Below, piece after piece: positions 7,702 through 16,443 of a stretch of DNA of 64,000 bases. This stretch comes from Amycolatopsis nalaikhensis (lineage in GTDB: Bacteria > Actinomycetota > Actinomycetes > Mycobacteriales > Pseudonocardiaceae). How positions within the stretch are numbered: position 1 is the first letter of the stretch; each line of letters opens with the position of its first letter. A program made the position numbers and the translations under genes. Where the stretch lies: NCBI RefSeq assembly GCF_030264295.1, contig NZ_CP127173.1, forward strand, positions 1,495,501 to 1,559,500, in the 5' to 3' direction. Below the pieces are notes generated by a model that saw only the letters and a program-made list of their open reading frames with translations, searched no databases and was not told where the DNA came from.

Positions 7702-8784
7702 ATGCCCGCCATACCCTCGCTCGGCGGCCTTCGCGGCCGCGGCAACAAGGGCGCCGTTCCCGTCCGCCCGGTCCCCGTGCCGCTGTCGGCGTACGTCGTC
7801 GACTGCGCGGTGTACGTCGCCGGTGAGCGCCTCCCCGGCCGCTGGACGCACTCCGAGGCGATCAAGGAGGTCCGGAAGCGGCACGAGGGCTTCGTCTGGA
7901 TCGGCCTGCACGAGCCGGACGCCCAGCAGATCCAGGGCGTCGCGGACACGTTCGGGCTGCACGAGCTGGCCGTCGAGGACGCGCTGGAGGCGCACCAGCG
8001 GCCGAAGCTCGAGCGCTACGACGACACGCTGTTCCTCGTGGTGAAGACCGTCCGGTACGTCGAACACGAGTCCCCCACCACGGCGAACGAGATCGTCGAG
8101 ACCGGCGAGCTCATGGTGTTCCTCGGCCGCGACTTCGTCATCACGGTCCGGCACGGGAACCACTCGGGGCTGGCGCGCCTGCGCCGGGAGCTGGACGACG
8201 ACCCGGAGCGGCTGCAGCTGGGCCCGGCCGCGGTCGTGCACGCGATCACCGACCACGTCGTCGACCACTACCTCGACGTCACGGGCCGGATCGAGAACGA
8301 CATCGACGTCATGGAGGCGCAGGTCTTCGCGCCCCGCTCGCAGGTCAGCGCCGAGCAGATCTACCTGATGAAGCGGGAGGTCCTCGAGCTGCGCCGGGCG
8401 GTGATGCCGCTGGCGACGCCGATCCAGCGCCTGGCCGAGGGCTACACGCGGCTGGTGCCGGACGAGGTCCGCTCCTACTTCCGCGACGTCGCCGACCACC
8501 TCACGACGGTGTCCGAGCGCGTGGCGGCGTTCGACGAACTGCTGTCCACACTGGTCGACGCGACGGTCGCGAAGATTTCCCTGCAGCAGAACACCGACAT
8601 GCGCAAGATCACGTCGTGGGCGGCGATCATCACCGTGCCGACGATGATCGCGGGCATCTACGGGATGAATTTCGACTATCTGCCCGAGCTGCACTGGAAG
8701 TTCGGGTACCCGCTGGTGATCACGGTCATCCTCGGGATTTGCCTGTTGCTGTACCGAATATTCCGGAAGAACGGCTGGCTCTAG
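7702..8784 (+). CDS. corA: CorA-family magnesium/cobalt channel
   Basis: A 360-residue CorA-type divalent cation channel, expected to work as a homopentamer in the cytoplasmic membrane for Mg2+ (and Co2+) uptake. The large N-terminal cytoplasmic domain (about 1-295) has a long helical stretch, followed by two C-terminal membrane helices (about 299-320 and 335-353) separated by the diagnostic YGMNF selectivity motif (GMN at 321-323) and an acidic loop. ATG 7702 has AGGAGA upstream. It corresponds in context to Rv1239c next to the trehalose importer genes, although here other genes are inserted between them. Expression may depend on the leader ORF at 7538. Confidence 0.95.
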   Translation: MPAIPSLGGLRGRGNKGAVPVRPVPVPLSAYVVDCAVYVAGERLPGRWTHSEAIKEVRKRHEGFVWIGLHEPDAQQIQGVADTFGLHELAVEDALEAHQRPKLERYDDTLFLVVKTVRYVEHESPTTANEIVETGELMVFLGRDFVITVRHGNHSGLARLRRELDDDPERLQLGPAAVVHAITDHVVDHYLDVTGRIENDIDVMEAQVFAPRSQVSAEQIYLMKREVLELRRAVMPLATPIQRLAEGYTRLVPDEVRSYFRDVADHLTTVSERVAAFDELLSTLVDATVAKISLQQNTDMRKITSWAAIITVPTMIAGIYGMNFDYLPELHWKFGYPLVITVILGICLLLYRIFRKNGWL

Positions 8785-8823
8785 GTCCCCTTTCTTTTCC
8801 TCACCGGATTCGGAGAATTCGTG

Positions 8824-8940
8824 ATGCCTCGGATGCTGTCCAACCTGAAGTTCTGGGCGCTCGCGCTCAGCGTGCTGTGGATCGTCGTCATCACTTTCGT
8901 CATCGTCGCCGACCCGGGGTTCGCGCACGGGATGAAATGA
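8824..8940 (+). CDS. Small single-pass membrane protein (38 aa)
   Basis: A 38-codon ORF with one clear membrane helix (LALSVLWIVVITFVIVA), a short positively charged start (MPRMLSNLKFW) and a tail ending GMK. CGGAG lies upstream, and translation could also begin at the adjacent GTG 8821. It sits 39 bases after corA on the same strand and 25 bases before the phosphoesterase gene, so it may be co-transcribed with corA. I do not recognise a named family. Confidence 0.55.
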   Translation: MPRMLSNLKFWALALSVLWIVVITFVIVADPGFAHGMK

Positions 8941-8965
8941 CGCCCGGGAGTCCTATCCTGGGGCC

Positions 8966-9616
8966 ATGCCGAAAGCGCTGGTGGTCTCCGACGAGGTCGA
9001 CGAGCGGTTGTGGACCGGCGCGGTCCGCGCCGTCGCCGTCGACCTCGTCATCGGCGCCGGCGACCTCCCCTACGACTACCTCGCGTTCCTGGCCAGCGCG
9101 CTCGACGCGCCGTGCGTGTTCGTGCCGGGCAACCACGACCCGGACCTGAGCGGGTACACGCGCTACGGCGGGCTGTCCATGAAGGACGGTTTCCCGACGG
9201 TCTGGCCGGGCCCGGCGGGCGGCGTCAACGCCGACGGCCGGGTCGTCGACGTCGCCGGCCTCCGGTTCGCCGGCCTCGGCGGCTCAGTCCGCTACAACGA
9301 CGGGCCGAACCAGTGGACGCAGCGCCAGCAGGCCCGCCGCGCCCGCGGTCTGGTGCGGCGGGCCCGGCTGAAGCGGTGGCGCGACGGCCGCGACGTCGAC
9401 GTCCTGCTGACGCATTCGCCGCCGCTGGACCTGGGCGACCGGCCGGACCCGCCGCACCGCGGGTTCGCGTGCCTGCACCGGACGATCGAGGTGCTGCGCC
9501 CGAAGTGGCTGCTGCACGGGCACATCCACCCGCACGGCGAGCCGGTGCCGGACCGCGTGGTCGGCGCCACCCGGATCCGCAACGTGGTGGGCCACCGGAT
9601 CATGGAGTTCTCATGA
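8966..9616 (+). CDS. Calcineurin-like metallophosphoesterase
   Basis: A 216-residue dinuclear-metal phosphoesterase. The motif set is nearly complete: initial SD (8-9), GAGD (30-33), GNHD (55-58), THSPP (about 149) and GHIHPHG (about 185). The first motif is SDE in place of DxH, so one usual metal ligand differs. Substrate unknown. Its stop overlaps the start of the ParB-like gene (ATGA), indicating coupled translation and perhaps joint function. Confidence 0.88.
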   Translation: MPKALVVSDEVDERLWTGAVRAVAVDLVIGAGDLPYDYLAFLASALDAPCVFVPGNHDPDLSGYTRYGGLSMKDGFPTVWPGPAGGVNADGRVVDVAGLRFAGLGGSVRYNDGPNQWTQRQQARRARGLVRRARLKRWRDGRDVDVLLTHSPPLDLGDRPDPPHRGFACLHRTIEVLRPKWLLHGHIHPHGEPVPDRVVGATRIRNVVGHRIMEFS

Positions 9617-10452
9617 AAGAGACGGGGTTCCCCCGCGCCGACGCGGAGAACGACTTCCTCCGCGCCCGCCGGGGCCAGGTGCTTTCGCGGCTTTCGACGT
9701 GGTTGCGGCGCGAGCCCGACGACGTCAACATCATGCTGCCGTTCCACGAGGTGGTGGAGGCGCTCGGCTACCTGGGCGAGCACCGGATCGGGCTGCGGGT
9801 GATCAAGCTGGACTCGATCGTCGGCACGGTCGACCGCAGCCGCGACTTCGACCGCCGCTTCCGCCCGACGTCGGGCCGGGTCCGCGAGCGCTGGGAGCGG
9901 CTCGCGCTGGCGGCGCGGCGGGGAGAGGAGATCCCGCCAATCGAGGTGTACCGCGTCGGCGAGCTGCACTTCATCATCGATGGCCACCACCGGGTATCGG
10001 TCGCACTGGCGCAGGGACTGTCCACAATAGAGGCAGCGGTGACGGTGGTCCGGACCAAACTCAACCCGGCGGGCATCCGCCACCGCGGCGATCTGATCGT
10101 CAAGGATTATCGGAGGCTGTTCCTGGAGCGGGTGCCGCTGACGGGGCACGCGCGGGCATCGGTGATCGTGTCGGACCCGTGGGACTACGCGAAGCTGGGC
10201 GAACACGTGGAGGCGTGGGGCTTCCGGCTGATGCAGGACGAGGGCAAGTTCTGCGACCGGGCGAGCGTGGCGCAGCGGTGGTTCGACGAGGAGTTCGTGC
10301 CGGTGGTCGCGATGCTGCGGCAGGCGGATTTGATCGGGGACCGGACGGACGCCGAGGCGTACATGTGGGTGGCGGCGGAGCGGTACCGGTTGATCAGGAC
10401 ACATCGGTGGGACGACGAGGTCATCGAGACCCTCCGCTCCCGGCGGCACTAG
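9613..10452 (+). CDS. ParB-like nuclease-fold protein
   Basis: A 279-residue protein with a ParB/sulfiredoxin-like N-terminal domain: IEVYRVGELHFIIDGHHRVSVA (about 110-131), whose DGHHR motif is the nucleotide-binding and catalytic-type signature of this fold. The C-terminal part (140-279) is helical and not recognised. There is no HTH as in chromosome-partitioning ParB and no ParA partner nearby, so a partitioning role is unlikely. ATG 9613 overlaps the phosphoesterase stop by four bases. A joint nucleic-acid or nucleotide function for the pair is inference only. Confidence 0.75.
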   Translation: MKETGFPRADAENDFLRARRGQVLSRLSTWLRREPDDVNIMLPFHEVVEALGYLGEHRIGLRVIKLDSIVGTVDRSRDFDRRFRPTSGRVRERWERLALAARRGEEIPPIEVYRVGELHFIIDGHHRVSVALAQGLSTIEAAVTVVRTKLNPAGIRHRGDLIVKDYRRLFLERVPLTGHARASVIVSDPWDYAKLGEHVEAWGFRLMQDEGKFCDRASVAQRWFDEEFVPVVAMLRQADLIGDRTDAEAYMWVAAERYRLIRTHRWDDEVIETLRSRRH

Positions 10453-10466
10453 CAGTCCCGAGAATG

Positions 10467-10494
10467 AAAAAACCCGACCCACGAGGGGGTCGGG
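10467..10494 (-). terminator. Rho-independent terminator for the NYN gene
   Basis: CCCGACCC (10473-10480) and GGGTCGGG (10487-10494) form a perfect 8-bp stem with a six-base loop. On the minus strand it is followed by six T (10472-10467), so it terminates transcripts from the NYN gene; it may also stop the convergent ParB-like transcript. Confidence 0.7.
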
Positions 10495-10498
10495 CGGT

Positions 10499-10517
10499 GT
10501 GTAAAGACACTTTACAC
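10499..10517. repeat. Perfect palindrome GTGTAAAG-ACA-CTTTACAC
   Basis: Eight-base arms with a three-base spacer, immediately beside the terminator in the gap between convergent genes. It is AT-rich compared with its surroundings and looks like a protein-binding site or a second terminator stem, but no promoter is evident beside it. Confidence 0.5.
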
Positions 10518-10558
10518 GATGGCGGCGCGACCTCACCACCACCCGGACCGGTGGTGGC

Positions 10559-11293
10559 TCACCATCCCGGCGGCCGGGACAGCGTGCCGATCCGCGGGGG
10601 AAGCTGAGCGTTGGTGAGGTCGGTAGCGGCCAGCTGCCACCACCAGTGCCCGCCGACGCCGTCACCCGCGTCCGCGCTCAACGCACCGGCGACGTAGTTG
10701 CGGGTCGGGTTGACCACGCCGACCGGCACGAGCTGACGAGCTTGCGCGATCGGGAACGCCAAGTCGCTGTCGTTGCTGATCACCACGATCGCGTCGACAC
10801 GCTTGTGCATCAGGTCCAGGAGCAAGTGGGAAGCCACGTTGACGTCCGACCCCTTCTCCTCACGCCGGGCGACCGACACCATGAACCGGGCGTCGGAGAC
10901 CGGCTGCTCGGCCGCGTCCTGCACCATGATCGGCCAGGCCGCGGTGGCCACCACCGGCTTTCCCTTGGGGCCCTTCACCGCCAGCGGCGCGGTGGCCACC
11001 CGGTTCACATAGCGCCCCAGCTCGATGACGTCGACCGAGTTCGCGGCCTTCAAGGCGCGCAGGTACACGTTCTGGTCGCGGGAACCCGTCGGGTGACTCG
11101 CCCCACTGATCCGGGCGGTGCAGAAGACGACGCGCTCGACCCGGGCACCGGACCAGCCGGAGCGTCGCGCGATCAAATCCTCGGCCAGTCGGCGGACATC
11201 GAGCCAACGCCAACCGGCCAAGCCCGAGCCTCCCATGATCCCGCGCCCGCCGTAGTACAGATTGTAACCGTCAACGTAAACTCCGATACGCAC
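10559..11293 (-). CDS. NYN-domain (PIN-like) putative RNase
   Basis: A 244-residue protein with the NYN/LabA-type PIN fold: [10 protein letters not shown] at 6-14 (Asp8), [10 protein letters not shown] at 145-154 and SNDSDL at 173-178 carry the acidic metal-binding residues. NYN proteins are generally metal-dependent RNA nucleases; this one is stand-alone. It starts at GTG 11293 with no ribosome site. A possible -10 (TACAGT) ends six bases before the GTG, suggesting a leaderless message. A 13-bp palindrome covers the -10 and start codon. Function in the cell is not known. Confidence 0.78.
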   Translation of the reverse strand: MRIGVYVDGYNLYYGGRGIMGGSGLAGWRWLDVRRLAEDLIARRSGWSGARVERVVFCTARISGASHPTGSRDQNVYLRALKAANSVDVIELGRYVNRVATAPLAVKGPKGKPVVATAAWPIMVQDAAEQPVSDARFMVSVARREEKGSDVNVASHLLLDLMHKRVDAIVVISNDSDLAFPIAQARQLVPVGVVNPTRNYVAGALSADAGDGVGGHWWWQLAATDLTNAQLPPRIGTLSRPPGW

Positions 11294-11305
11294 AGTGACA
11301 CTGTA
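11292..11305 (-). promoter_or_regulatory. Operator-like palindrome over the NYN promoter and start
   Basis: ACAGTG-A-CACTGT (11292-11304) is a perfect palindrome overlapping both the likely -10 TACAGT (11305-11300) and the GTG start at 11293. A protein bound here would block transcription of the presumed leaderless message. Confidence 0.4.
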
Positions 11306-11487
11306 GTAGTCGGGTCATCACCAGAACCCTCGGAGTCTCGAAGTACTCGGTCCGCCAAGGTTCCGCTGTCCCCCACGCGAGCTACACCCAGGTGTCCACC
11401 CCACGGGGACGATCACCGCCGCGAAAATCCCTAGCGTTCCTCCCAGCCGCGGCACACAGCCGCGGGACTTGGTGAAGGAGCATTCTC

Positions 11488-12303
11488 ATGAGGCTGGTCT
11501 GGCAGTTGCTGGCCGTCGCGGCGGTCGCTTTTCTCGGTGGCCAGGCCACCAACGCGGTCGGGAACCCGTGGCTCGTCCTCGTCCTCGGCGGCGCGACCGC
11601 CACCGCGGCGGTCTTCGTCTACCGCTGGGTCGTGGGGAAGACCGAACACCGCCCCGTCGCCGAACTGGCCAAGCCGCAAGGCCTCGCTCTCGGGACCGTC
11701 ATCGGCGTCGCCCTCTTCGGGGCCGTCATCGCGAACCTCGCCTTCCTCGGCGACTACGAAGTCCGCGGCTGGGGCTCGATCCCGGGCGCGTTCGGCCTGG
11801 TCGGCTTCATGGCCGCCGCCGCGGTGACCGAAGAACTTCTCTTCCGCGGGGTCCTCTTCCGGATCATCGAGCAATGGACCGGTACCTGGATCGCCCTCGT
11901 GCTGACCGCCGTCCTCTTCGGCCTTTCCCACCTCTTCAACGAACACGCCACCCTCTGGGGCGCCCTCGCCATCGCCATCGAGGCCGGTGGCCTGCTGACC
12001 TCCGCCTACATCGCCACCCGGAAGCTGTGGCTGCCGATCGGGCTGCACTTCGGCTGGAACTTCGCCGCGGGCGGCCTCTTCGGCACCGAGGTCTCCGGCA
12101 ACGGCACTCCGCAGGGCCTGCTCGACGCCGTCACCTCCGGCCCCGTCGCGCTCACCGGAGGCGACTTCGGGCCCGAAGGCAGCCTCTACTCCGTGCTGTT
12201 CTGCGTGCTCGCCACCTGCGTCTTCCTGTGGCTGGCCCACCGGCGCGGGAACCTCCGCCGCCGCGCCGTCAAGGTCGACGCCGTGAATACACTCTCCGCG
12301 TGA
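11488..12303 (+). CDS. CPBP-family intramembrane metalloprotease
   Basis: A 271-residue polytopic membrane protein of the CAAX protease/bacteriocin-processing (CPBP, Abi) family. Motif 1 EELLFRG is at 115-121, motif 2 FGLSH at about 144-148 and motif 3 HFGWNF near 191-196, giving the Glu/His set of the intramembrane active site. About seven to eight membrane segments. ATG 11488 has AAGGAG upstream. Its stop overlaps the start of a histidine kinase (GTGA), so protease, kinase and regulator form one operon; the protease might process a membrane signal for the kinase, but this is inference. Confidence 0.88.
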   Translation: MRLVWQLLAVAAVAFLGGQATNAVGNPWLVLVLGGATATAAVFVYRWVVGKTEHRPVAELAKPQGLALGTVIGVALFGAVIANLAFLGDYEVRGWGSIPGAFGLVGFMAAAAVTEELLFRGVLFRIIEQWTGTWIALVLTAVLFGLSHLFNEHATLWGALAIAIEAGGLLTSAYIATRKLWLPIGLHFGWNFAAGGLFGTEVSGNGTPQGLLDAVTSGPVALTGGDFGPEGSLYSVLFCVLATCVFLWLAHRRGNLRRRAVKVDAVNTLSA

Positions 12304-13421
12304 TCGAGCGGATCCTGGCGCGGTGGCGCCGGTTCGACGTCGCCGTCCGGGACCTGCCGCTCGGGCTGCTGTTCCTGACGGCGGCGTTCCTGCCCGCCGT
12401 CCAGAGCCACGGAACTCAGCTCGGCGGCCTCCCCGCGCGGCCCTTCGACGCGCTCACCTTCGTGGCCATCGGGCTCGAATGCCTCCCGCTCGCCGGGCGG
12501 CGGCGGTGGCCGGGAACCTGCCTCGCCCTGGTGTCCCTGGGTTTCGTCATCGACCAGGTCCGCGGCTACCACCTGGTTTCCGGGGCCGCCCTGGCCGTCG
12601 CCTTGATCAGCGCGGGCGCCTACGGGGAACGACGGCGCGCCACCGTGCTGCTCTACTCCGCGGCGTACGCGGTGCTCGCGGTCGTCCTCTTTCGGCTCGG
12701 CACGGAACCTCCCGAAGAGTTCGTCACCTTCTACCTGCTGCTGGTCTTCGCGTGGGGCATCGGCGCGTGGCTGCGCGCCACCCGGGCCGCCGAGGCCGAA
12801 CGCCGCCTCCGCGTCGCCGAAGACACCCGCGCCGCCGAACGCGCTCGCATCGCCCGCGAACTGCACGACGTCGTCACTCACCACGTGACGGCCATGGTCG
12901 TCCAGGCGGAGGCGGCCCGGTACCTCACCGCCGCCCCCACCCGCCTCGACGAGTCGCTGACCGCCATCACCGGCACCGGCCGCCGGGCCATCACGGACCT
13001 GCGGCACCTGCTCGACCTGCTCAACCCCGACCACGGCACCGAGACGACCCCGCGCGGCAGCCTCCGCACGCTCGTCGAGACCGCCCGCGAGGCCGGGCAG
13101 CCGGTCGACTTCACCGAAGACGGCACCCCCGCCGAGTCCTCCGGCAGCGCCGACCTCGTCGCCTACCGGGTCGTGCAGGAAGCCCTGACCAACGCGCTCA
13201 AGCACGCCCGCGGCCGCCGCACGTCCGTCGAGGTCCGGCACGGCGAACGCGAGATCGAGGTCGCCGTCCGCACCGACGGCCCGCCCGGCGAGAACGAACC
13301 CGGCCGCGGGCTCGCCGGGCTCCGCGAACGCGTCAGCGTGCTGGGTGGCGACTTCAGCGCCGACGCCCGCGACGCCGGGTTCGTCGTCCGGGCCCGGATC
13401 CCGACGGGGAGCCGCTCGTGA
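12300..13421 (+). CDS. NarL-type two-component sensor histidine kinase
   Basis: A 373-residue membrane sensor kinase. The N-terminal half (about 20-160) holds four to five membrane helices with no large extracellular domain, so the signal is probably sensed in or at the membrane. The HisKA_3 dimerisation segment contains RELHD with the phospho-acceptor His189. The ATPase domain shows VVQEALTNALKHA (N box) and a GRGLAGLRERV glycine-rich lid. GTG 12300 overlaps the CPBP stop, and the stop overlaps the response-regulator start, so all three are coupled. Confidence 0.92.
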   Translation: MIERILARWRRFDVAVRDLPLGLLFLTAAFLPAVQSHGTQLGGLPARPFDALTFVAIGLECLPLAGRRRWPGTCLALVSLGFVIDQVRGYHLVSGAALAVALISAGAYGERRRATVLLYSAAYAVLAVVLFRLGTEPPEEFVTFYLLLVFAWGIGAWLRATRAAEAERRLRVAEDTRAAERARIARELHDVVTHHVTAMVVQAEAARYLTAAPTRLDESLTAITGTGRRAITDLRHLLDLLNPDHGTETTPRGSLRTLVETAREAGQPVDFTEDGTPAESSGSADLVAYRVVQEALTNALKHARGRRTSVEVRHGEREIEVAVRTDGPPGENEPGRGLAGLRERVSVLGGDFSADARDAGFVVRARIPTGSRS

Positions 13422-14068
13422 CCGTCCGGGTCCTGGTCTGCGACGACCAGATGCTCATCCGCACCGGCCTGGTGACGATCATCGGCGCCCAGCCGGACAT
13501 GGCCGTCGCGGGCGAGTGCGGCGACGGCCGGGCCGCGGTCGACCTCGCCGCCAAGGTCCGGCCGGACGTCGTCGTGATGGACGTGCGCATGCCGGTCCTC
13601 GACGGCATCGAGGCCACCCGGCTGCTCGCCGGGCCCGGGGTGGCGCACCCGGTCAAGGTGCTCGTGCTGACGACGTTCAACCTCGACGAGTACGTCTACG
13701 AGGCCCTGCGCGCGGGCGCGAGCGGGTTCCTGCTCAAGGACGCGCCGCCGGAGCACCTGCTGCACGGGATCCGGACGGTCGCCGCGGGCGCGGCCCTGCT
13801 CGACCCCGAGGTGACGCGCCAGCTCGTCGGCCGCCACGCCGCCCGGATCCGGCCCGCCGGCACCGCGGCCGACCACCCGCTGTCCGCCCGCGAGCTGGAG
13901 GTCCTCCGCCTCATCGCGGACGGGCTGTCCAACAGCGAGATCGCCGCGGCGCTGGTGATCAGCCCGGAAACCGTGAAGACGTTCGTCTCGCGCATCCTCA
14001 CCAAGCTCGACCTGCGCGACCGGGTCCAGGCCGTGGTGTACGCCTACCGCCACGGCCTGGTCACCTGA
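13418..14068 (+). CDS. NarL/FixJ-family response regulator
   Basis: A 216-residue partner of the preceding kinase. The receiver domain has the acidic pair DD (9-10), the phospho-acceptor Asp55 (VVVMDVRMP), Thr near 86 (LTTF) and Lys near 108 (LLKDA). The C-terminal LuxR-type helix-turn-helix runs from LSARELEVLRLIADG through SNSEIAAALVISPETVKTFVSRIL. GTG 13418 overlaps the kinase stop by four bases. Targets are unknown, although the co-transcribed CPBP gene is an obvious candidate. Its end lies four bases from the convergent exporter gene. Confidence 0.93.
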   Translation: MTVRVLVCDDQMLIRTGLVTIIGAQPDMAVAGECGDGRAAVDLAAKVRPDVVVMDVRMPVLDGIEATRLLAGPGVAHPVKVLVLTTFNLDEYVYEALRAGASGFLLKDAPPEHLLHGIRTVAAGAALLDPEVTRQLVGRHAARIRPAGTAADHPLSARELEVLRLIADGLSNSEIAAALVISPETVKTFVSRILTKLDLRDRVQAVVYAYRHGLVT

Positions 14069-14072
14069 CGCT

Positions 14073-15572
14073 CTACATGTGGACGGCGCCGGGCGCGGCC
14101 TCGCCCTTCGGCACGCCCGGGCGCAGCAGCAGCCCGCTGAGCACCGCACCGGCGAGGAAGATCACCGCGGCCCAGGTGAACGCCGTCGTGTAGCTCTCGA
14201 TCGACGCTTCGGCCGCCAGCTGCGGGGTCGGGACCTTGTTCGCGAGGTACGCCGTGGCCGCGTTGCCCGCGAGGGTCGAGAGCAGCGCGGTGCCGATCGA
14301 CCCGCCGACCTGCTGCATCGTGTTGACCGCGGCCGACGCGACACCCGCGTCGTGCGCCTCGACGCCGAACGTCGCGACGCTCATCGCCGGCGCCATCGCC
14401 AGCCCGATCCCGAAGCCCATCACCAGGAGCGGGCCGAGGACGCCGCTCGCGTACGTGCTCTCCAGCCCGATGCCGCTCAGCCAGAACAGGCCGACCGCGG
14501 CGATCGCCATGCCCGTCGGCACCAGCGGACGCGGGCCGAAGCGCGGCAGCAGGACGCTCGTCGCCGTCGTCGCGGCCAGCATCAGCGTCGCCACCATCGG
14601 CAGGAACCCGACGCCGCTCTCGATCGGCGTGAAGTGCAGGTTCTGCTGCACGTAGAACGTCAGGAACAGGAAGATCGCGAACATCCCGATGGCGAGCAGG
14701 AACATCGCCAGGTACGAGCCGCCGCGGTTGCGGTCGAGCAGCACGCGCAGCGGGAGCAGCGGGTGCGAGACGCGCTGCTGCAGCCACACGAACACGCCCA
14801 GCAGCACGACACCGGCGCCGAGGAAGCCCCACACCGAAACCGACGACCACGAGTCCGACTCGGCGTTCGCGAAGCCGTAGACCAGCGCGAACAGGCCGGC
14901 CGACGCGGTGATCGTGCCCGGCAGGTCGAGCTTCGGGCGCGGGCCTTCGGACTTCTCGTTGCGCAGCAGGACCGAGCTGCCCGCGAACGCGACGACGGCG
15001 AAGATGATGTTCACGAACATGCACCAGCGCCAGTCGAGGTACTCGGTGAGCACGCCGCCGAGCAGCAGGCCGATCGCCGCGCCGCCACCGCCGATGGCGC
15101 CGAACACACCGAACGCGCGGCCGCGTTCCTTCGGGTCGGTGAACGTCGTGGTCAGCAGCGAAAGCGTGGCGGGCGCGAGCAGCGCGCCGAACACGCCCTG
15201 TGCCGCCCGCGCGATCAGCAGCATCTCGATGTTGGTCGCGAAGCCGCCGAGCGCGGACACCGCGGCGAACCCGGCCAGGCCGACGAGCAGCGCGTTCTTG
15301 CGGCCGAAGAGGTCGGCCAGGCGGCCGCCGAGCAGCAGCAGGCTGCCGAACGCGAGCGCGTACGCCGTGACGACCCACTGCCGCGCGTCGTTGGAAAAGC
15401 CCAGGTCAGCCTGAGCCGAGGGCAGCGCGATGTTCACGACGGTCGCGTCCAGCACCACCATCAGCTGCGCGATGCCGATCATCACCAGGATCAGCCAGCG
15501 TCTGGCGTGGTGCGGGTTCTCGACGGCGCGCGCGTCCCCCGGCGGCGCGACGGCGAGGGTCGATTCGGACAT
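14073..15572 (-). CDS. DHA2-family drug:H+ antiporter (EmrB/QacA type, MFS)
   Basis: A 499-residue polytopic exporter with about 14 membrane segments, the size and layout of the EmrB/QacA family. It shows the MFS motif A form LADLFGRKNALL after helix 2, and an antiporter-type G-rich helix 5 (GAIGGGGAAIGLLLGG). It probably exports lipophilic cations or antibiotics by proton antiport. ATG 15572 is chosen because GAGGGG precedes it; nine more in-frame codons run to 15599. The divergent tetR-type gene is its likely repressor. Confidence 0.92.
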   Translation of the reverse strand: MSESTLAVAPPGDARAVENPHHARRWLILVMIGIAQLMVVLDATVVNIALPSAQADLGFSNDARQWVVTAYALAFGSLLLLGGRLADLFGRKNALLVGLAGFAAVSALGGFATNIEMLLIARAAQGVFGALLAPATLSLLTTTFTDPKERGRAFGVFGAIGGGGAAIGLLLGGVLTEYLDWRWCMFVNIIFAVVAFAGSSVLLRNEKSEGPRPKLDLPGTITASAGLFALVYGFANAESDSWSSVSVWGFLGAGVVLLGVFVWLQQRVSHPLLPLRVLLDRNRGGSYLAMFLLAIGMFAIFLFLTFYVQQNLHFTPIESGVGFLPMVATLMLAATTATSVLLPRFGPRPLVPTGMAIAAVGLFWLSGIGLESTYASGVLGPLLVMGFGIGLAMAPAMSVATFGVEAHDAGVASAAVNTMQQVGGSIGTALLSTLAGNAATAYLANKVPTPQLAAEASIESYTTAFTWAAVIFLAGAVLSGLLLRPGVPKGEAAPGAVHM

Positions 15573-15655
15573 GGGTGTCCCCTCACTGGGAGTGATCAAG
15601 ACGGTATGTGGAGTAGATATCTCCCCTTACGCGACCCAAGGTACACAAGAAGCGG

Positions 15656-15685
15656 AGAGGACGCCTCTACTTGACGCGTTAGACT
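15656..15685 (+). promoter_or_regulatory. Leaderless promoter and operator of the tetR-type gene
   Basis: TAGACT (15680-15685) is a good -10 placed six bases before ATG 15692, implying a leaderless message, since no ribosome site is visible. AGAGG-ACG-CCTCT (15656-15668) is a palindrome over the expected -35 position and a candidate TetR operator in the shared divergent region. Confidence 0.4.
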
Positions 15686-15691
15686 GGACGT

Positions 15692-16357
15692 ATGGCACGG
15701 GACGCTGGTCCCGCCGCACCGGCGCGGCCGCTGCGGCGTGACGCTGAACTCAACCGCCGTCGCATCCTCGCGTCGGCCCGCGAGGTGTTCGGCCGGCGCG
15801 GGCTCGAGGCCACGCTGGACGACATCGCACACCACGCCGGCCTCGGCGTCGGCACGGTCTATCGCCGCTTCCCCAGCAAGGAACACCTGGTCGAGGCGAT
15901 GTTCGCCGAGCGCATGGAGGAAATCGGCGACCTCGCCGAGGAGGCGCTGAAGGCCGAAGACGCCTGGCAGGCGTTCGTCGACTTCACCTGGAAGTCGATC
16001 GAGCTCCACTCGGGCGACCGCGGGCTGCGCGAGATCATGCTGTCGAACAAGTTCGGCCACGAGCACGTCGCCGAGGCGAAAGCCCGCATGGTGCCGTTGA
16101 TCACAAGGCTCGTCGAACGGGCTCAGGAGGCGGGCGGCCTGCGCGCCGACTTCTCCCCGACGGACATCCCGCTGCTGCACATGATGGTGGGCTCGGCGAT
16201 CGAGTTCACGTGCGCGGTGGAGCCGGACCTGTGGCGCCGCTGCCTCACGATGCTCCTCGACGGCCTGCGCGCGGCGCCGGGCAAGCCGTCGAAGCTGCCG
16301 CACCCGCCGCTCGACGTGGCCGAAGTCGACGAAGCGATGTCCTGCTGGCGCCCCTGA
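15692..16357 (+). CDS. TetR-family repressor, likely of the adjacent exporter
   Basis: A 221-residue TetR-family regulator. The N-terminal helix-turn-helix spans about 25-66 (REVFGRRGLEATLDDIA, then GLGVGTVYRRFPSKEHL). The ligand domain ends with a proline-rich tail. Divergent transcription from the DHA2 exporter, with about 120 bases between starts, is the classic arrangement for a ligand-responsive repressor of its own exporter. ATG 15692 has no ribosome site and probably lies at the transcript start. Confidence 0.92.
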   Translation: MARDAGPAAPARPLRRDAELNRRRILASAREVFGRRGLEATLDDIAHHAGLGVGTVYRRFPSKEHLVEAMFAERMEEIGDLAEEALKAEDAWQAFVDFTWKSIELHSGDRGLREIMLSNKFGHEHVAEAKARMVPLITRLVERAQEAGGLRADFSPTDIPLLHMMVGSAIEFTCAVEPDLWRRCLTMLLDGLRAAPGKPSKLPHPPLDVAEVDEAMSCWRP

Positions 16358-16443
16358 TGGGGTGATCGGCGCGGGATCCCGGCGACGGCCTCCCGCCCGG
16401 ACACTGCACCCCGCGCGATCATGGTGACGGGGAGGTGCGCGGG

